From contig CM039516.1 of NCBI GenBank assembly GCA_022432975.1, forward strand, positions 29,156,051 through 29,220,050: a DNA stretch of 64,000 bases, written 5' to 3'. The notes beneath the pieces were generated by a model, which searched no databases, had not been told where the DNA came from, and was given only the letters and a program-made list of their open reading frames with translations. The position numbers were made by a program, and so were the translations under genes. This DNA comes from Begonia masoniana (Eukaryota > Streptophyta > Magnoliopsida > Cucurbitales > Begoniaceae). This document shows positions 24,104 to 35,998 of the stretch, one piece after another (within the stretch, counting starts at the first letter, position 1; each line of letters opens with the position of its first letter).

Positions 24104-24517
24104 TGACGTCATCCATATCTTCCGTCTGACGTCATCTGCCCATATCTTCCTTCCAGTTTATTTACATCTTCCGCCTGACGTCATCCATATCTTCCGCCTG
24201 ACGTCATCTGCTTTACTTCTACCGCTGTTTCTGTTGCTTCTATTTAATTCATATCTGCCGCTGTCACTGCTCATTTTTAGTTTATTCACATCTGCCATTG
24301 TTTATTGTTCATTTTTGTTTTATTCACATCTGCTGCTGTTTACTGTTCATTTTTGTCTTATTCACATCCACCGCTAGTCTATATCGCCCGCCCAATTTAC
24401 TTGCATTTTTTGCTTCATCATTCATCCACATCTTTCGCCTAATTTAGCTACATCTTCCGCCTGACGTCATCTGCTCATATCTTCCGCCCAGTTTACTACA
24501 TCCTCCGCCTGACGTCA
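24104..24517. promoter_or_regulatory. Array of six TGACGTCA palindromes in LTR D
   Basis: TGACGTCA occurs at 24104, 24127, 24176, 24199, 24462 and 24510, each within CATCTTCCGCCTGACGTCATCTGCC-like repeats. TGACGTCA is the palindromic core bound by plant TGA/bZIP factors. Whether it drives LTR transcription is not shown by the sequence. Confidence 0.6.
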
Positions 24518-25231
24518 TCTGCCTAATTCTTCCGCCCCGTTTTATTTACTTCTTCTGCCATAGATCACCCGATTCTGGTATTTACTGTAGCATTTCTTTC
24601 AATATGCCTTTCAGTTTATATTTCTCATTTATTTTCACTACGTGTATTTTATCACGTTTCCTTCTGCATGCCCGTCGCCCACCCAGCCCTTTATTTAAAC
24701 ATTCAAAGTGTTCTGTCTCTCTGTTTTCTTCAGTCTTTTATTTCTGTGGTTCAAAAATTAATATGTCTTCTGACTCTGTTTCAATATTCTGTCTTCACCA
24801 TTTTTATCTTTCCTTGTTTTACTCCTGCACTTTATTTCTGAAGTCCGATTTTTAATCATGTCTTTCTAGCCCATTCATGTCATCCACTGTAGCCTTCTAC
24901 GGTATGCCCTCCTCCAGTTGTTTTCATTCTCTCTGTTATCCTATTTTATTCTACCTCTTTATTTCAGCCGTCCATTCCTGTTTACTGTTTTTCCTAGTTT
25001 CCTTCTGTCAATCACCCCTGTAATCCAATTTTAAATTAGCTCCCAGTTTTCAAATCCAAAGAAAGTTCTCTCTCTCTGTAAAGTTTTAAGGGTTTGCTCT
25101 TAAAAGTTCCGTCTGTTTGGTTCAAAAAATATATATACGTCTCTTTCTCTGTTAAATGTCCTGGAGTGATGGCTCCTCGGACCCCGATCGGGTCGGGGGT
25201 CATCACAGACAAACCGCATATGGTAATAAAA

Positions 25232-28200
25232 CTAAAGTTCCTCATATGGTGCACCTACGTCACGACGATACAATCGAAGCTCAGATTGCAATTGTTCAAT
25301 TTGGCTCTTCATTCTTTGAATTTGAGTTGCCGCAGGATTACAGTTAACCTGGAGAATAAAATTTAAAATAGTGAGGACATCAAGAGAAAACACATAATTT
25401 TAGAAAGCAAAACATATTGGACAAAATTCTTACAATTGCCTTGTTTTGAATATTACTAGAACAATTTGCACATTTCAAAGTATTCAACGTCTCCTCAACA
25501 TTTGTGTGAGCAGGACTAATACATGCTATGATATGCAAATAACATCAATAGTTGATAAAAAAGGATGAAGGAAAAAATTTATTGCTGAAGATTGTGAAAT
25601 TGTACCAATCATGACGGTTTTACTGTCTCCCCCCAAAGAATCCTAGACAAAAACAACGAAATTATCAAATTAAAAGCAATCACCACTCACATACAAAATA
25701 AACATATTGAAAACACTTCCCAAAAAAAAGTTTGGTGCTTCAATTATAATTTTTCATCAGATTGAAGTAATAATTATATGCATTCGATAACATAATATAC
25801 TAAAATTCTTCCATAAAACAGAATTACAAAAAAAAAAAAAAAAATCTCAGCATTGATCAATCCTTTCTATTAACATTGCTGAACATAAGTATTACTTACT
25901 GATGAGAATAAATAAAGCCTCTTCAAAATGCACATATGTGAAAGCCGAACAAGTAATTTAAAGAACAAAAAATCAAAGAGTTCCATAATTTTAAATAGGC
26001 ATCATGCCTGTAATAAACGAGTTAGCTTGCTATCTCGATAAGGTACATGGCCTCCTTTTCTTTGCTTATCTCCCAATGCACTTATAACATTGCCAAGAGC
26101 CAACAAACTCTTGTTCATATGAATTCCTAAGGTAATAATAAAAAAGATGCAAGTAGATTTTAAAATTCGATACATCATAAGAATAATTTTTTAAAAATGC
26201 AAATCATTCTTTAAACATGAACTAAATGTAAAAATTGTCAACTTTACCTTCTTTAAAATACAAGTCATCAGCACCTGTTGGTTTTGCTTGTTCTGAACTA
26301 GCTAGATCCACCAAATGGAGTTTTGCACATAGTACATCATCACTTGTATCATCATGAGATACACCAGACATGCTGCCAATGCTTTTCTTTTGCTCCATGG
26401 TAATTGTAAATATAGCATGTGATCGACTGTAAAGCACATAAACACGTTTCTCAATCAAATGTCATAATAAAAAAACTCAATCATAATACAAGGTGCTTAC
26501 TATGAATAACAGAAGTTGACTACAAATTCAATGATTCTAAATCTTATAATACCACTTGAACAAAGAAAAGGCAACAAGAAACAACGAAAAGCATGTAATC
26601 CAAACCTTGACTGACTATTCATGTTGATACTCGCTGTTGCGCGAGATAAAGAACCTCGCGACAAGTATGAGGCCATCTCTTCTTTCGTTCTAACTTCAGC
26701 CTCAGTGAGGCCAGCTAGTGTAATCCCTCCATTAACTGTTTCTCTTATTTGAATAGGAGCTCTCACGGGCATAAAGGGTTTACGAAGAGCCCATTTACCT
26801 TTAGATATAGTTGATATATTTGAATTAAGCAAATCAAATATTTCTTCCTTCAATATCTGTCATTTAGAATTTTCCATGAGAAATGTCGTGGGTAAAAGAA
26901 AAAATAAAGCATATAATAAGTCAATGAGAACATTTTGTTACCTCGATAAATGATACTCTGATAAAAAACTCCATTGAATTTCGCATTGCCTCGACTCTTT
27001 TATATATATTATCCATTACTTCTGGGATTATTCCAGAATTGCTATTATCTCCATCGTAATTGGTACTCATCATATATGTCTTTCCAGAACCAGTCTAGTG
27101 CAACAATTTTCATGATATTAAGTGCAGGAATGAAGACAGAGAAATGCAAGATATAGAGGTAAAGAGAAAATGAAGTTTAAGAAAAATTAAATCATTGTCT
27201 ACCTGGCCATAAGCAAGAACGGTTGCATTATAGCCTTGGAAAAGAGCATCAACAAGTGGAGCAACACAATCTTCATAAATGGTTGAGGGAGCTGATCCGG
27301 TGTTACCATAAACGTAATCATAAGTGAATGCATGAGAGCCAATAACCACCTATTGTTAATGCCAATAACAAAAACAGTTAAAGCAAATGTGTTGTCCTCT
27401 CAATTGGGAACTTTTAACATATTAAACAATTAATTTTAGTATTTTATTTTAAAACAATGAATCAGTGAATGAAATGCGATACATGATTTACATTCATAAA
27501 AACTTTTACCATTTAAAAACAAACAAGCTGCACAAACTATTTATTATTAAGAATGTGATTGACATTTAATTTAATTTGTTCCAAAAATTCAATTATTTGG
27601 AAAAAATTGCCAAAGCGATGGAAATTGCAATGGTAATTTAGTAAATTAACGTTGGTTTAAAATATTAGAGAAATTAATAAGAGTATTAATCTATATTTAT
27701 AAATTTAATTTTTTACTTCTTAATGTTGTGTTGTCCATACGTTGGCAGTGGTGATAGTAGTATATTACAAAAGAATAAGGTTAAAGAAATAAAGTAAAAA
27801 ATCCAAAATAAATAAATAATAATTAAGAAATAAGAAAACGACACCAAACTACGTAATAAATGACATACTCCACCCACGTTTTCCCTCCTCTTATTTCGTC
27901 CCATTTTATTTTCCAATCTTTTTCGATCACTTTTTCATTTTCAGTTCAACTTCCAATCGACTGCTAATTTAAATGTTTTTAATTTGATGAATTAATTACT
28001 TAATCAGACCTTTTTAACTGTAAGTTTTACTGAATAAGATTATTTCATAAACTTCCGATGATCATAAACACACTATTCTACATAATAATACATAATAAAC
28101 AAGAAGAAGAAAAATCGACTTATTCACGATCGAACAAAAATCAAACCAATCTGTTCTGACAACAAAGAAACAAAAATTAAAAATAGATGAACTTACCCGA

Positions 28201-28331
28201 GGTTCTCCCTGAACAATAGTGATGCACTCCATACATCTAACGAGAAGCTCGGGTGTTATCAAAGGTCTGACACTGAAAGCTACCCAGACGGATTGCCATG
28301 AATCTACAGGCTTGGAATCTACGACCTCCAT
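25232..28331 (-). pseudogene. Kinesin-4 family pseudogene, motor-domain exons 1-9
   Basis: Nine minus-strand exons encode an ordered kinesin-4 motor: E1 28331-28197 (MEVVDSKPVD, VAFSVRPLI), E2 27349-27203 (SHAFTYDYVYG, NATVLAYGQ), E3 27094-26942 (TGSGKTYMM, completing the P-loop across the intron), E4 26856-26606 (EEIFDLLN), E5 26426-26248 (SRSHAIFTI; VDLASSEQAK), E6 26126-26008 ([15 protein letters not shown]), E7 25642-25606 (DSLGGDSKTVMI), E8 25525-25434 (CISPAHTNVEETLNTLK), E9 25348-25232 (start of the coiled coil, ending GAPYEEL and stop). Phases agree at every junction. The product would be a plus-end-directed microtubule motor needed for wall deposition in plants. Switch I (NSQSSRSH) is intact, but switch II reads DLASSE instead of DLAGSE, and LKYAN is LKCAN. 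Exons for the proximal stalk are missing before a solo LTR. Pseudogene status is inferred from these lesions. Confidence 0.92.
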
Positions 28332-28929
28332 CTCAACAAAAGCAAGACGATTTGTGCGTTTGAAATTCTCAAGAGAGAAAGAGAGGGAGACGCAGAGGAG
28401 GTGAATATAAAATCTCAAATAAAGAAGTAAACACATAATTGAAAGAGTTAGAAGTAATTAAAATCTAGCAATTAAAAAAAATAATTCATATAAAATGTTA
28501 GAAGTAACGGCTATGACACCTTTAAACGGCTATGACACCTTTAAACCCAAGATTTATTCAATTTCCACTTATGTACCGCCATGGACATGGGGTATGTCCA
28601 CCTTATCCATCACTCTACAATAGCTTTCCAAGATCGACTGTCCCACATCCTGCCAGAACATAAAATAGTTAAATCCATCAAGCATACTAAGAAGTATTGT
28701 ATTGAGCTTCTTCAGGGCGTCCCGCGAGGCCGAGTTGCCACAACCTCATACGTCCCTCTCCTCTGAACTGAAGAATCAAATTCAGAGTTTTCGCCAGACG
28801 AAAAATTAGGATTCACTCTGAATTTTCTCTCTAGTTGGACGTTTTCCAAGAAATGGAGAGCAGTGGCGTCAGAACCTATCCATCCTCCGCGCTGCCGTTC
28901 GATCCTGATCAAACAGATATTTTTTTTTT
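28332..28929. other. Kinesin upstream region, with tandem 19-bp repeat
   Basis: Sequence upstream of the kinesin ATG on the minus strand. It includes a perfect 19-bp tandem repeat (AACGGCTATGACACCTTTA, 28506-28543). At 28854 a plus-strand ATG opens a short frame (MESSGVRTYPSSALPFDP) that runs into the foldback element; this could be a broken first exon but I cannot assign it. Confidence 0.45.
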
Positions 28930-29920
28930 GGCTTAAATGCAAAAAAAGCTCGAAGTATGGGAAATGTGCAAAAAAAAGCCTCAAGTATTAAAAGTGCAGA
29001 ATAAAGCTTTGCGGGGGACCGTTCACCCCCCGCAGAGGGTGGGGCGGGTACCCGCTTCCTCACGCGGGTACCCGCCTCACGCGGGTACCCGCCGACCCCC
29101 CGCGTCCTCATTTAGTTGTCATTAAATTTTTTTTTTTAAAAAAATACTAAACGATATGCAATTTACTTAAAATTTTTATCACATATTTTCCATATTATGA
29201 AAAAATAATCTGAAATTTTTCGTGATTTTCTAACACTTGTACGATTTATTGTAATTTTATTTAATTATTTTATAAATTAATTATAATAAATCATGCAAGT
29301 GTTAGAAAATTACAAAAAACTTTAGATCATTTTCTCATGTTAAAGACAACATGTAGTAAAAATTTGAAGTAAAATTAATATCGTTTGATAGTTTTTCAAA
29401 ATTAATGTATAAAGTAAAGAAGAAACTAAGATTAATTTTAAGAAATATACCAAACGATATTTATTTTACTTGACATTTTTACTACATGTTGTCTTTAACA
29501 TGCGAAAATAATCTAAATTTGTTTGTGATTTTCTAACACTTGCATGATTTATTATAATTAATTTATAAAATAATTAAATAAAATTACAATAAATCGTACA
29601 AGTGTTAGAAAATTACGAAAAATTTCAGATTATCTTTTCATAATATGGAGAACATGTGATAAAAATTTTAAGTAAATTTCATATCGTTTAGTATTTTTTT
29701 TTTAAAATACTTTTAATGACAACTAAATGAGGACGCTGGGGGTCGGCGGGTACCTGCGTGACCCCCCGCGTGAGGCGGGTACCCGCGTGAGGAGGCGGGT
29801 ACCCGCCCCACCCTCTGCGGGGGTGAACGGTCCCCCGCAGAGCTTTATTCTACACATTCGATACTTGAGACTTTTTTTTGCACATTTCCTATACTTCGAG
29901 CTTTTTTTTGCATTTAAGTC
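28930..29920. mobile_element. Foldback / MULE-like element with about 480-bp inverted arms
   Basis: The 991-bp segment is a near-complete palindrome centred near 29425: the left end GGCTTAAATGCAAAAAA is the reverse complement of the right end TTTTTTGCATTTAAGTC. A 9-T run on the left (28921-28929) and an 8-T run on the right are compatible with a 9-bp duplication, as in Mutator-like elements. Each arm has a GC-rich outer block with three copies of the self-complementary GCGGGTACCCGC, and an AT-rich inner part. It has no transposase and must be mobilised in trans, if it is mobile. Confidence 0.85.
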
Positions 29921-30811
29921 TTTTTTTTCCTGTGTACATCAGGGAGAAGCGTCTTTTACCCGTTGGATTATTATTATTATTTTTCATCAAATATGAATAA
30001 TAAATAGAACGAAGAATAGTAGTGACGTCTTTTGTGAAATCTCCCTAATGACCTTATTGATATTGGCCAGACACTTAAAAGTTAGCCAGACATGTGGGCC
30101 CCACAATGCAACGTGGCAATCGCCCCTCCAAAGATGGAAAGTCAAGTTGTGGATGAGTAGTAATGACAGGAATGGCAGTCTCGTGATTTGTTGAAACGAT
30201 GAGAATAGAAAGGTTTACGATTTCATGATCGGGCAAAAAAGCGTAATTCTTTTTTATTTAATTTGCTTTCTTCGAAGAAAACATTTAAATTTGATGGTTT
30301 TGTCATAATTAGATTTGGATTAAACCTACAAAAATATCAAACAATATATACAAATAATTATTTATCAACTTTGACAATCATCATAATAAAAAATATTATT
30401 TCTATAATCAAAAAAATTCTGAAATAAATTACTTAAAAATTACAATATTTGATGAAAAAGCGACAGCTCAGTAGCCGGCAAAAGAGAATTAATTGAAGCA
30501 CATTTAATTTTTAATTTATGTAATATTAAAAAAAATTAAGGAAATTGCATTCATGGGAAATTATAATTTTTACAAACAATTTTAATTAGTAAAGTTAGTT
30601 AATCATAATTAACGTCGATCTTGTATTCTAATTTAAGCTGTAAAAAAAACTGTATTTTGTAATTTTAAAATTAAGAATAATTATTGGAAGTCTTTCTTAA
30701 CAGGACGTCAACACTAGAATGGATTTTCTTGCATTTCAATATTAATTAAGAATAATTACTAGTAATTAATAATAATTACTAGAATGATTTTCTTGCATTT
30801 CAATATTAATG

Positions 30812-30863
<52 letters not shown>

Positions 30864-31256
30864 AATTTTGTTTTAACATGTTTTTTGAAGAGTCAAAATT
30901 GTATATTTATTGTATTTTACTATAATGTCACACATCAAACAACACTCACACGTGATAGCACTCGCGTATTTATTTTCGAAGAGTCTTCATTTGTTTCTTT
31001 CAATTCCGACCACAACCATAACACAGGGAAGTGAAAAGAAACTATTTTTCTAAGGTTTTACTTTAATTTTGAAAATAGACAAGTATTCACCCAAATTTCA
31101 ATTTTATTTTCTTACATGAAACGGAAAAGAAAAATATTCAATGCCACTAGGAGAAGATTTCATCAGTTAATGTCCAAAGTTTAATATAGGATTTAACTAA
31201 ATATATGATCTGCATAAAGAGGAGCATCAGCCATTTCGTCAATATTACAAAGAAAT
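29921..31256. other. AT-rich intergenic stretch
   Basis: No gene seen. Contains an uninterrupted AT dinucleotide run at about 30813-30860 and a short direct repeat of ATTCTTGCATTTCAATATTAAT around 30725-30810. Confidence 0.6.
30813..30860. repeat. (AT)n microsatellite
   Basis: About 24 AT dinucleotides in an unbroken run. Confidence 0.95.
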
Positions 31257-31420
31257 TGTAGGATCGAAATAACATAAGAGAGAGGAGTGAATTAGGTAAT
31301 TAAACTTTTTTTAAGACGATATGAGTTTATACGCATCCATAATCATATTTAACAAATTTGTTAACGCAGTTCGGTCAAATTTAAAGCTCTTCCTTGAAGA
31401 TTTTTTTTCTCTCCGAATTA
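31257..31420. mobile_element. Diverged Sirevirus-like LTR end (remnant)
   Basis: TGTAGGATCG followed by a GAGAGAGGAGTGAATTA block and GTTAACGCAGTTCGG, the same order as the outer end of the Sirevirus LTRs at 5158 and 42259. Outer parts only; the other end was not located. Confidence 0.4.
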
Positions 31421-31992
31421 CTCGCAGACCCAGTCTTCACGTTCATTGACTTTTGGCACTAAAAAACTGGGAATAAGGCTTCGAAATCTAGTGCAGAGAA
31501 GGATCACATATAGTTGGAGCCCCAACTTCTTGAAGAATTATAAAAACTTGTTGAGAATAGGAAGATTCACCTTGAATAAACACTCTCTAGTTTGGGCACT
31601 TTCCATAAATAAAAAGGAAAAAAAAAAAAAAAAGAGTTGGAACAAGTCAAAAAGCCAAGAAACCTCTCATACAGAAGTTTGATATAAAGAAGTTTAAATA
31701 CCTTAAACCAAACCAGTACTAGTAATCATGTAATTGTTATGACATTAACTAGACCTTTTACAATTCCTTGTTTAGAATAATGTAAAGATTTAATAAAATA
31801 AAAAATGTTCGACATGAATCTGCAAGTCTTATCATTTCAAAATGCCATTAGGCAAAATACCTCACAAAATATAATTTTTTTTATATACCACAAACAAATT
31901 CTTTTTGCATACCACTTGCACTAAATCAGAACATAAAACTAACAAAAAAAAAAAATATACTTTTAGACTGTATATGTATATCCCAACTTTAC

Positions 31993-32164
31993 TTGAAGAA
32001 GTCACGTGTGATCGCATTTTTGACAATCTTGGAGAAGATGTGACATCATCATTCATATGTATGATTTCTCCAGCTAAATACATTCTTAGTCTTCGCTTAT
32101 TATGTTGGCGGCTCTCCACCTTAGCAAAAACATATGCTGTTGGAAGTCTTGTCTTCTCCTGAAA
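31993..32164 (-). pseudogene. Single exon resembling SEN1/MAGATAMA-3-type helicase N-terminal region
   Basis: A minus-strand open stretch bordered by TTGCAG (acceptor) and GTAAAG (donor). It reads LPTAYVFAKVESRQHNKRRL, then RMYLAGEIIHMNDD and SPRLSKMRSHVTSSS. The pattern Y-FA-VE-RQ-N--RLRMYLA...MRS--TS recalls the N-terminal region of plant SEN1-like helicases (MAA3), which act in RNA processing. This is from memory of the family, not a search. No neighbouring helicase exons were recognised, so it is probably an isolated fragment. Confidence 0.45.
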
Positions 32165-32654
32165 CTGCAATAACCTTAGCCAGTTAGTCAAGTAATCCTA
32201 AAAATCTTGGAAAGACTTTCAAAATTTCAAAGTCAATTCAACTAGCCTATATCACCAAAGCAATGATTGTCATCTGCTACAAATTTCTTTTGATGAAAGG
32301 TGAAAAACAATAAACAGTAATATGTATGAATTTAAATGAATCATATTTTATGAAACTACCCTAGATTAAACCCTAGCCGGTAAGGGTCTTCGCCGATCTA
32401 ATTTTGAGGTTTTATGATTATAATCTATAAAGGGGCTTTCACGGAGAAGGCCAGAGAATACTGAAATGTAGTACTGTGTTCTTTACATGGACAAAACTAC
32501 CCTCATTAAAATTTATTTAAAGAAATATTTGACACCAAATGGTATATAATAAATTATTAATCAATCTCAATCTAAATTATATAAATTAAATATCTATACA
32601 CAACTTTATCATATAGTGTATAAACAAAATTCGTATTACATATTTCAATTTTAA

Positions 32655-32694
<40 letters not shown>

Positions 32695-33295
32695 ATATTT
32701 ATATAATATTGGAGCCGAGTGAGAGCAACTTGCTAGTTGCCTAGCCAGAATGTGAACTCAACTCGCTCGTCTTCTAAGACTGAGCCAAACTCTACGTGGC
32801 TTTCAAGTTTCAATTGTTATATTTACTCTCACATTATCTCCGCACAAAAAAAACAAAAGTTAGTAAATAGGATCAAACTGATGATTCAATATAATTTTTT
32901 TTTTCTTTTTTGGCATCTTATATATGAAATGAGAAAGAATGGCCATATACGATAATATCTCACATAATCCATGCACAAATAGTCACTTATATTAAATCTT
33001 CCAAATATGTTATTCATCGGGTCATTGAATAGTTTAAATCCATGCCAATAATCCAAAACCATGATAATATCCACTGAATTACACGAGAACATAAGCTTGT
33101 TAATGGAGATGATTTGGAGTTGTTAAGTGAGACTTGTTTTTAGACAGTGACTGGAGCTCTCTTTCCATGGCTTCCACTCTCGTGTGGATGAATTTTGTTT
33201 TCTCTTTCTACAGTGGGGTGCGTAGTCCTGGTTAGTATAATGATTGAATAGTTGTGTTGAGTTATGATATGAAAAATCTGGGATTAAGATTAGTG
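32165..33295. other. AT-rich intergenic stretch
   Basis: No gene recognised. An (AT)n microsatellite lies at 32657-32691. Confidence 0.6.
32657..32691. repeat. (AT)n microsatellite
   Basis: About 17 TA/AT dinucleotides without interruption. Confidence 0.95.
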
Positions 33296-33427
33296 TGAAA
33301 TTATTATATTCTAATTTTATTAATTAATTATTTATAATTTATTATATTAATTATATTTTAATTAAATTAATTATTGTCTGATACTATAATATTATTTATT
33401 TGTTTTATCAACTCGTCTTTTTCTCAC
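33296..33427. repeat. 132-bp direct repeat, copy 1 (left of copia element)
   Basis: Starts TGAAATTATTATATTC and ends TTTTTCTCAC. Copy 2 at 39912-40043 differs at one base by eye. The copia element lies between the copies, beginning in the second copy's first bases (TGAAA). Confidence 0.9.
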
Positions 33428-33443
33428 TAAGATTAGTGTGAAA

Positions 33444-33981
33444 TGAAAGCAATATATAAAACCGTAAATTGCTATTCAATACTTTAATCCCATTATAACA
33501 TTGTTAATTCAACCATTCTCTTTAATAAGCAAAAGACTATTATTTAATTTCTACTAACCTTTCTCCATTGCTTAACTTTGATTTTTCTTCGGTGTTGCGG
33601 AATACTTTTCGTCTCCTTAATCCTTTCTCTTTAATGTCTCTTCGATGATTCAGAGATTGAGTGAGATAGATTAAAGATTGATTGAGAGTTCGTGAGAGTA
33701 GACTCTAATTCTCTAGAGAGAGAATGAAGAAGAAGACAACCTTTCAAAATGTAACCCTCCATACTTACCCTTTCACTTATGTCTCTTCATTCATACCTCT
33801 TCAATCATACCTTTACAACCATAATGTATATTACTTTAATAAGGTTAAGGAGAGGAAATTTAAACCCAATTGACATTATTTCTTTTATACTCAACAATCA
33901 TCACATTGAGCACTTTAATATAAAGTCAATATAACTTTAATTTACATGAGCCATAAATAGATTATTAAAATTAATCTAACA
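33444..33981 (-). mobile_element. Copia 3' LTR
   Basis: On the minus strand it begins TGTTAGATTAATTTT and ends GCTTTCA. Nearly identical to 39377-39911. Confidence 0.95.
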
Positions 33982-34369
33982 ATCTCCCACTTGGCTCATG
34001 TTACGAGATCTCAGCTCCTTTCATTCAATCCACCGGATTAAATTCATCACAACTTGTAATTCACAATTTAATAGTGTACCATAATGTGAATTAACCAAGC
34101 CACCTTTCATAACAAATTGAGAAATTGAATCATGGCAGGCACAAGTTATTTTGCAACATGATTCTTTCCATGTATCACATATTTCTCAATCATTATAACT
34201 TTAATTGAGGAAACACTATAACCTTCCACTTTAAATTTCATAAAGTATCACATGTTATTTGAAAACAACAATAACTGTATACACTATAATACAAATAACA
34301 TCAAACATACAAAAACATACCCATAATGAATTCAAAAGTGTTCACACAATACAAGTTACACTATCATAA

Positions 34370-35320
34370 TCACATTAGTAAGGACTTGTCACCTAAACCC
34401 ATCCTTTCAACATGTTCTTTAAAGGTCTTGGGTGGCAATCCTTTAGTTAATGGATCCGCTATCATTAAACTTGTACTTATGTGTTCAATGCACACCTTTT
34501 GTTTTTGTATTTCTTCCTTGACTGCCAAATACTTCAATTCCATATGTTTTACTCCTTTCGAGTATTTGTCATTCTTTGAGAAGAATACAGCTGCGGAATT
34601 GTCACAATAAATCCTTAGCGGTCTATCTATACTTTCGACTATACCTAGACCCAAGGTTAAGTTCCGCAACCACAATGCATGAATGGTGGCCTCAAAGCAT
34701 GCCACAAATTCTGCCTCCATAGTAGAAGTAGAGATTGAAGATTGCTTTCCACTTCTCCATGATACTGCTCCTCCGGCTAATAGGAACACGTAACCGAATG
34801 TAGATTTCCTCGAGTCTACACATCCGGCATAGTCTGAATCCGAGTATCCAATAACTTCAAGTTTATTGGACTTTCTATACATGAGCATGTAGTCCTTTGT
34901 TCCTTGCAAGTACCTAAGCATTTTCTTTGCAGCTTTCCAGTGATCCAATCCTGGATTACTTTGATATCGGCCTAACATCCCTACTGCAAAACTTATGTCG
35001 GGCCGAGTACATGTTTGAGCATACATTAAGCTCCCAACAGCTGATGCATATGGAATAGATTCCATTTCCTTTATTTCCAAATCATTTTTCGGACATTGCA
35101 TTTGACTGAATTTGTCCCCTTTCTGAATTGGAACTACACCAGCAGAGCATTTCTCCATTCTGAATCTCTCTAAAATTTTATTGATATATCCTTTCTGAGA
35201 CAATCCTAGTAATCCTTGTTGTCTATCACGGAATATTTCTATTCCAATTACATAGGATGCCTCACCCATATCTTTCATTTCAAAATTTCTAGAGAGAAAC
35301 TTCTTTACATCATGTAACAT
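34370..35320 (-). pseudogene. Copia RT C-terminus and RNase H
   Basis: A 316-residue open frame continuing RT after a frameshift: MKDMGEASYVIGIEI, GYINKILERF, then RNase H with GYSDSDYAGCVDSRKSTFGY, STMEAEFVACFEA, IYCDNSAAVFFSKND and GVKHMELKYLAVKEEI, ending near the polypurine tract. All acidic RNase H positions look conserved. It overlaps the preceding RT frame at 35305-35320, where the frame breaks. Confidence 0.93.
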
Positions 35321-35991
35321 ATATTGTTAGAAATTAGAAGAATGTCATCAACATATAAGACCAATATACTAAACTTGCTCCCACTGACCTTCATATAGAT
35401 ACACCGATCAACAGTGTTCTCTATAAACCCGTATGACGTAATGGTATCGTTAAACTTAATATACCATTGTCTAGAAGCTTGTTTTAGTCCATATATTAAC
35501 TTCTTCAATTTACACACTAATCTTTCATTTCCCGTAAGAGTAAATCCTTCGGGTTGATCCATATACACTTCTTCCTCTAAGTCTCCATTTAGAAAAGCGG
35601 TTTTTACATCCATTTGGTGAAGCTCTAAATCATAATGAGCCACCAAAGCCATAACAATTCTTAAAGAATCCTTCTTAGAAACTGGAGAGAAGGTTTCTTT
35701 ATAGTCAATACCATCTTTCTGAGTGTAACCTTTGGCGACAAGTCTAGCCTTGTACCTTTCGATGTTACCTTTTGAATCGCGTTTGGTTTTGTAAACCCAT
35801 TTACAACCGATTCGTTTAAACCCTTCAGGTAACTCGACAAGTTCCCAGACTTTGTTGTCATCCATCGATTTCAACTCTTCTTTCATGGCACTCAACCACT
35901 TTTCAGAATTGGAACATTCCATGGCTTTTATGAATGTGTCTGGATCCTTATCATTACTCAAGTCACATTCATCTTCAAGTGAATAAATCAC
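35305..35991 (-). pseudogene. Copia reverse transcriptase
   Basis: Open frame of 228 residues: WLSAMKEELKSMDDNKVWEL, GCKWVYKTKRDSKGNIERYK, VAKGYTQKDGIDYKETFSPV, QMDVKTAFLNGDLEEEVYMD, YGLKQASRQWY, and the catalytic YVDDILLIS (about 35361-35335). It then loses frame just before 35305. A stop before it (35999-36001) separates it from integrase. Confidence 0.94.
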
Positions 35992-35998
35992 ATAATCA

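Larger units (their letters stand above)
14817..25207 (+). mobile_element. Solo LTR D (Ty3/gypsy-type), split by nested gypsy B
   Basis: It starts TGTAACACCCGAC at 14817, ends GGGGTCATCACA at 25207, and is flanked by GACAA on both sides. The own sequence is 14817-16101 plus 23554-25207, about 2.94 kb; the rest is gypsy B. No internal coding region remains, so it is a solo LTR formed by LTR-LTR recombination. It sits in an intron-like remnant between kinesin exons 9 and 10. TGTAACACCC is the same start as the chromovirus LTR at 52505, hence the + orientation. Inside are a minisatellite (about 23870-24065) and a TGACGTCA array (24104-24517). Confidence 0.85.

Noticed and set aside
28712..29111. 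Minus-strand frames over the foldback arm
   Set aside because: Frames arise from the inverted arm and GC-rich palindromes, and mirror copies occur in the other arm.
34326..34610. Plus-strand frame over copia RNase H
   Set aside because: Antisense shadow of the copia reading frame.
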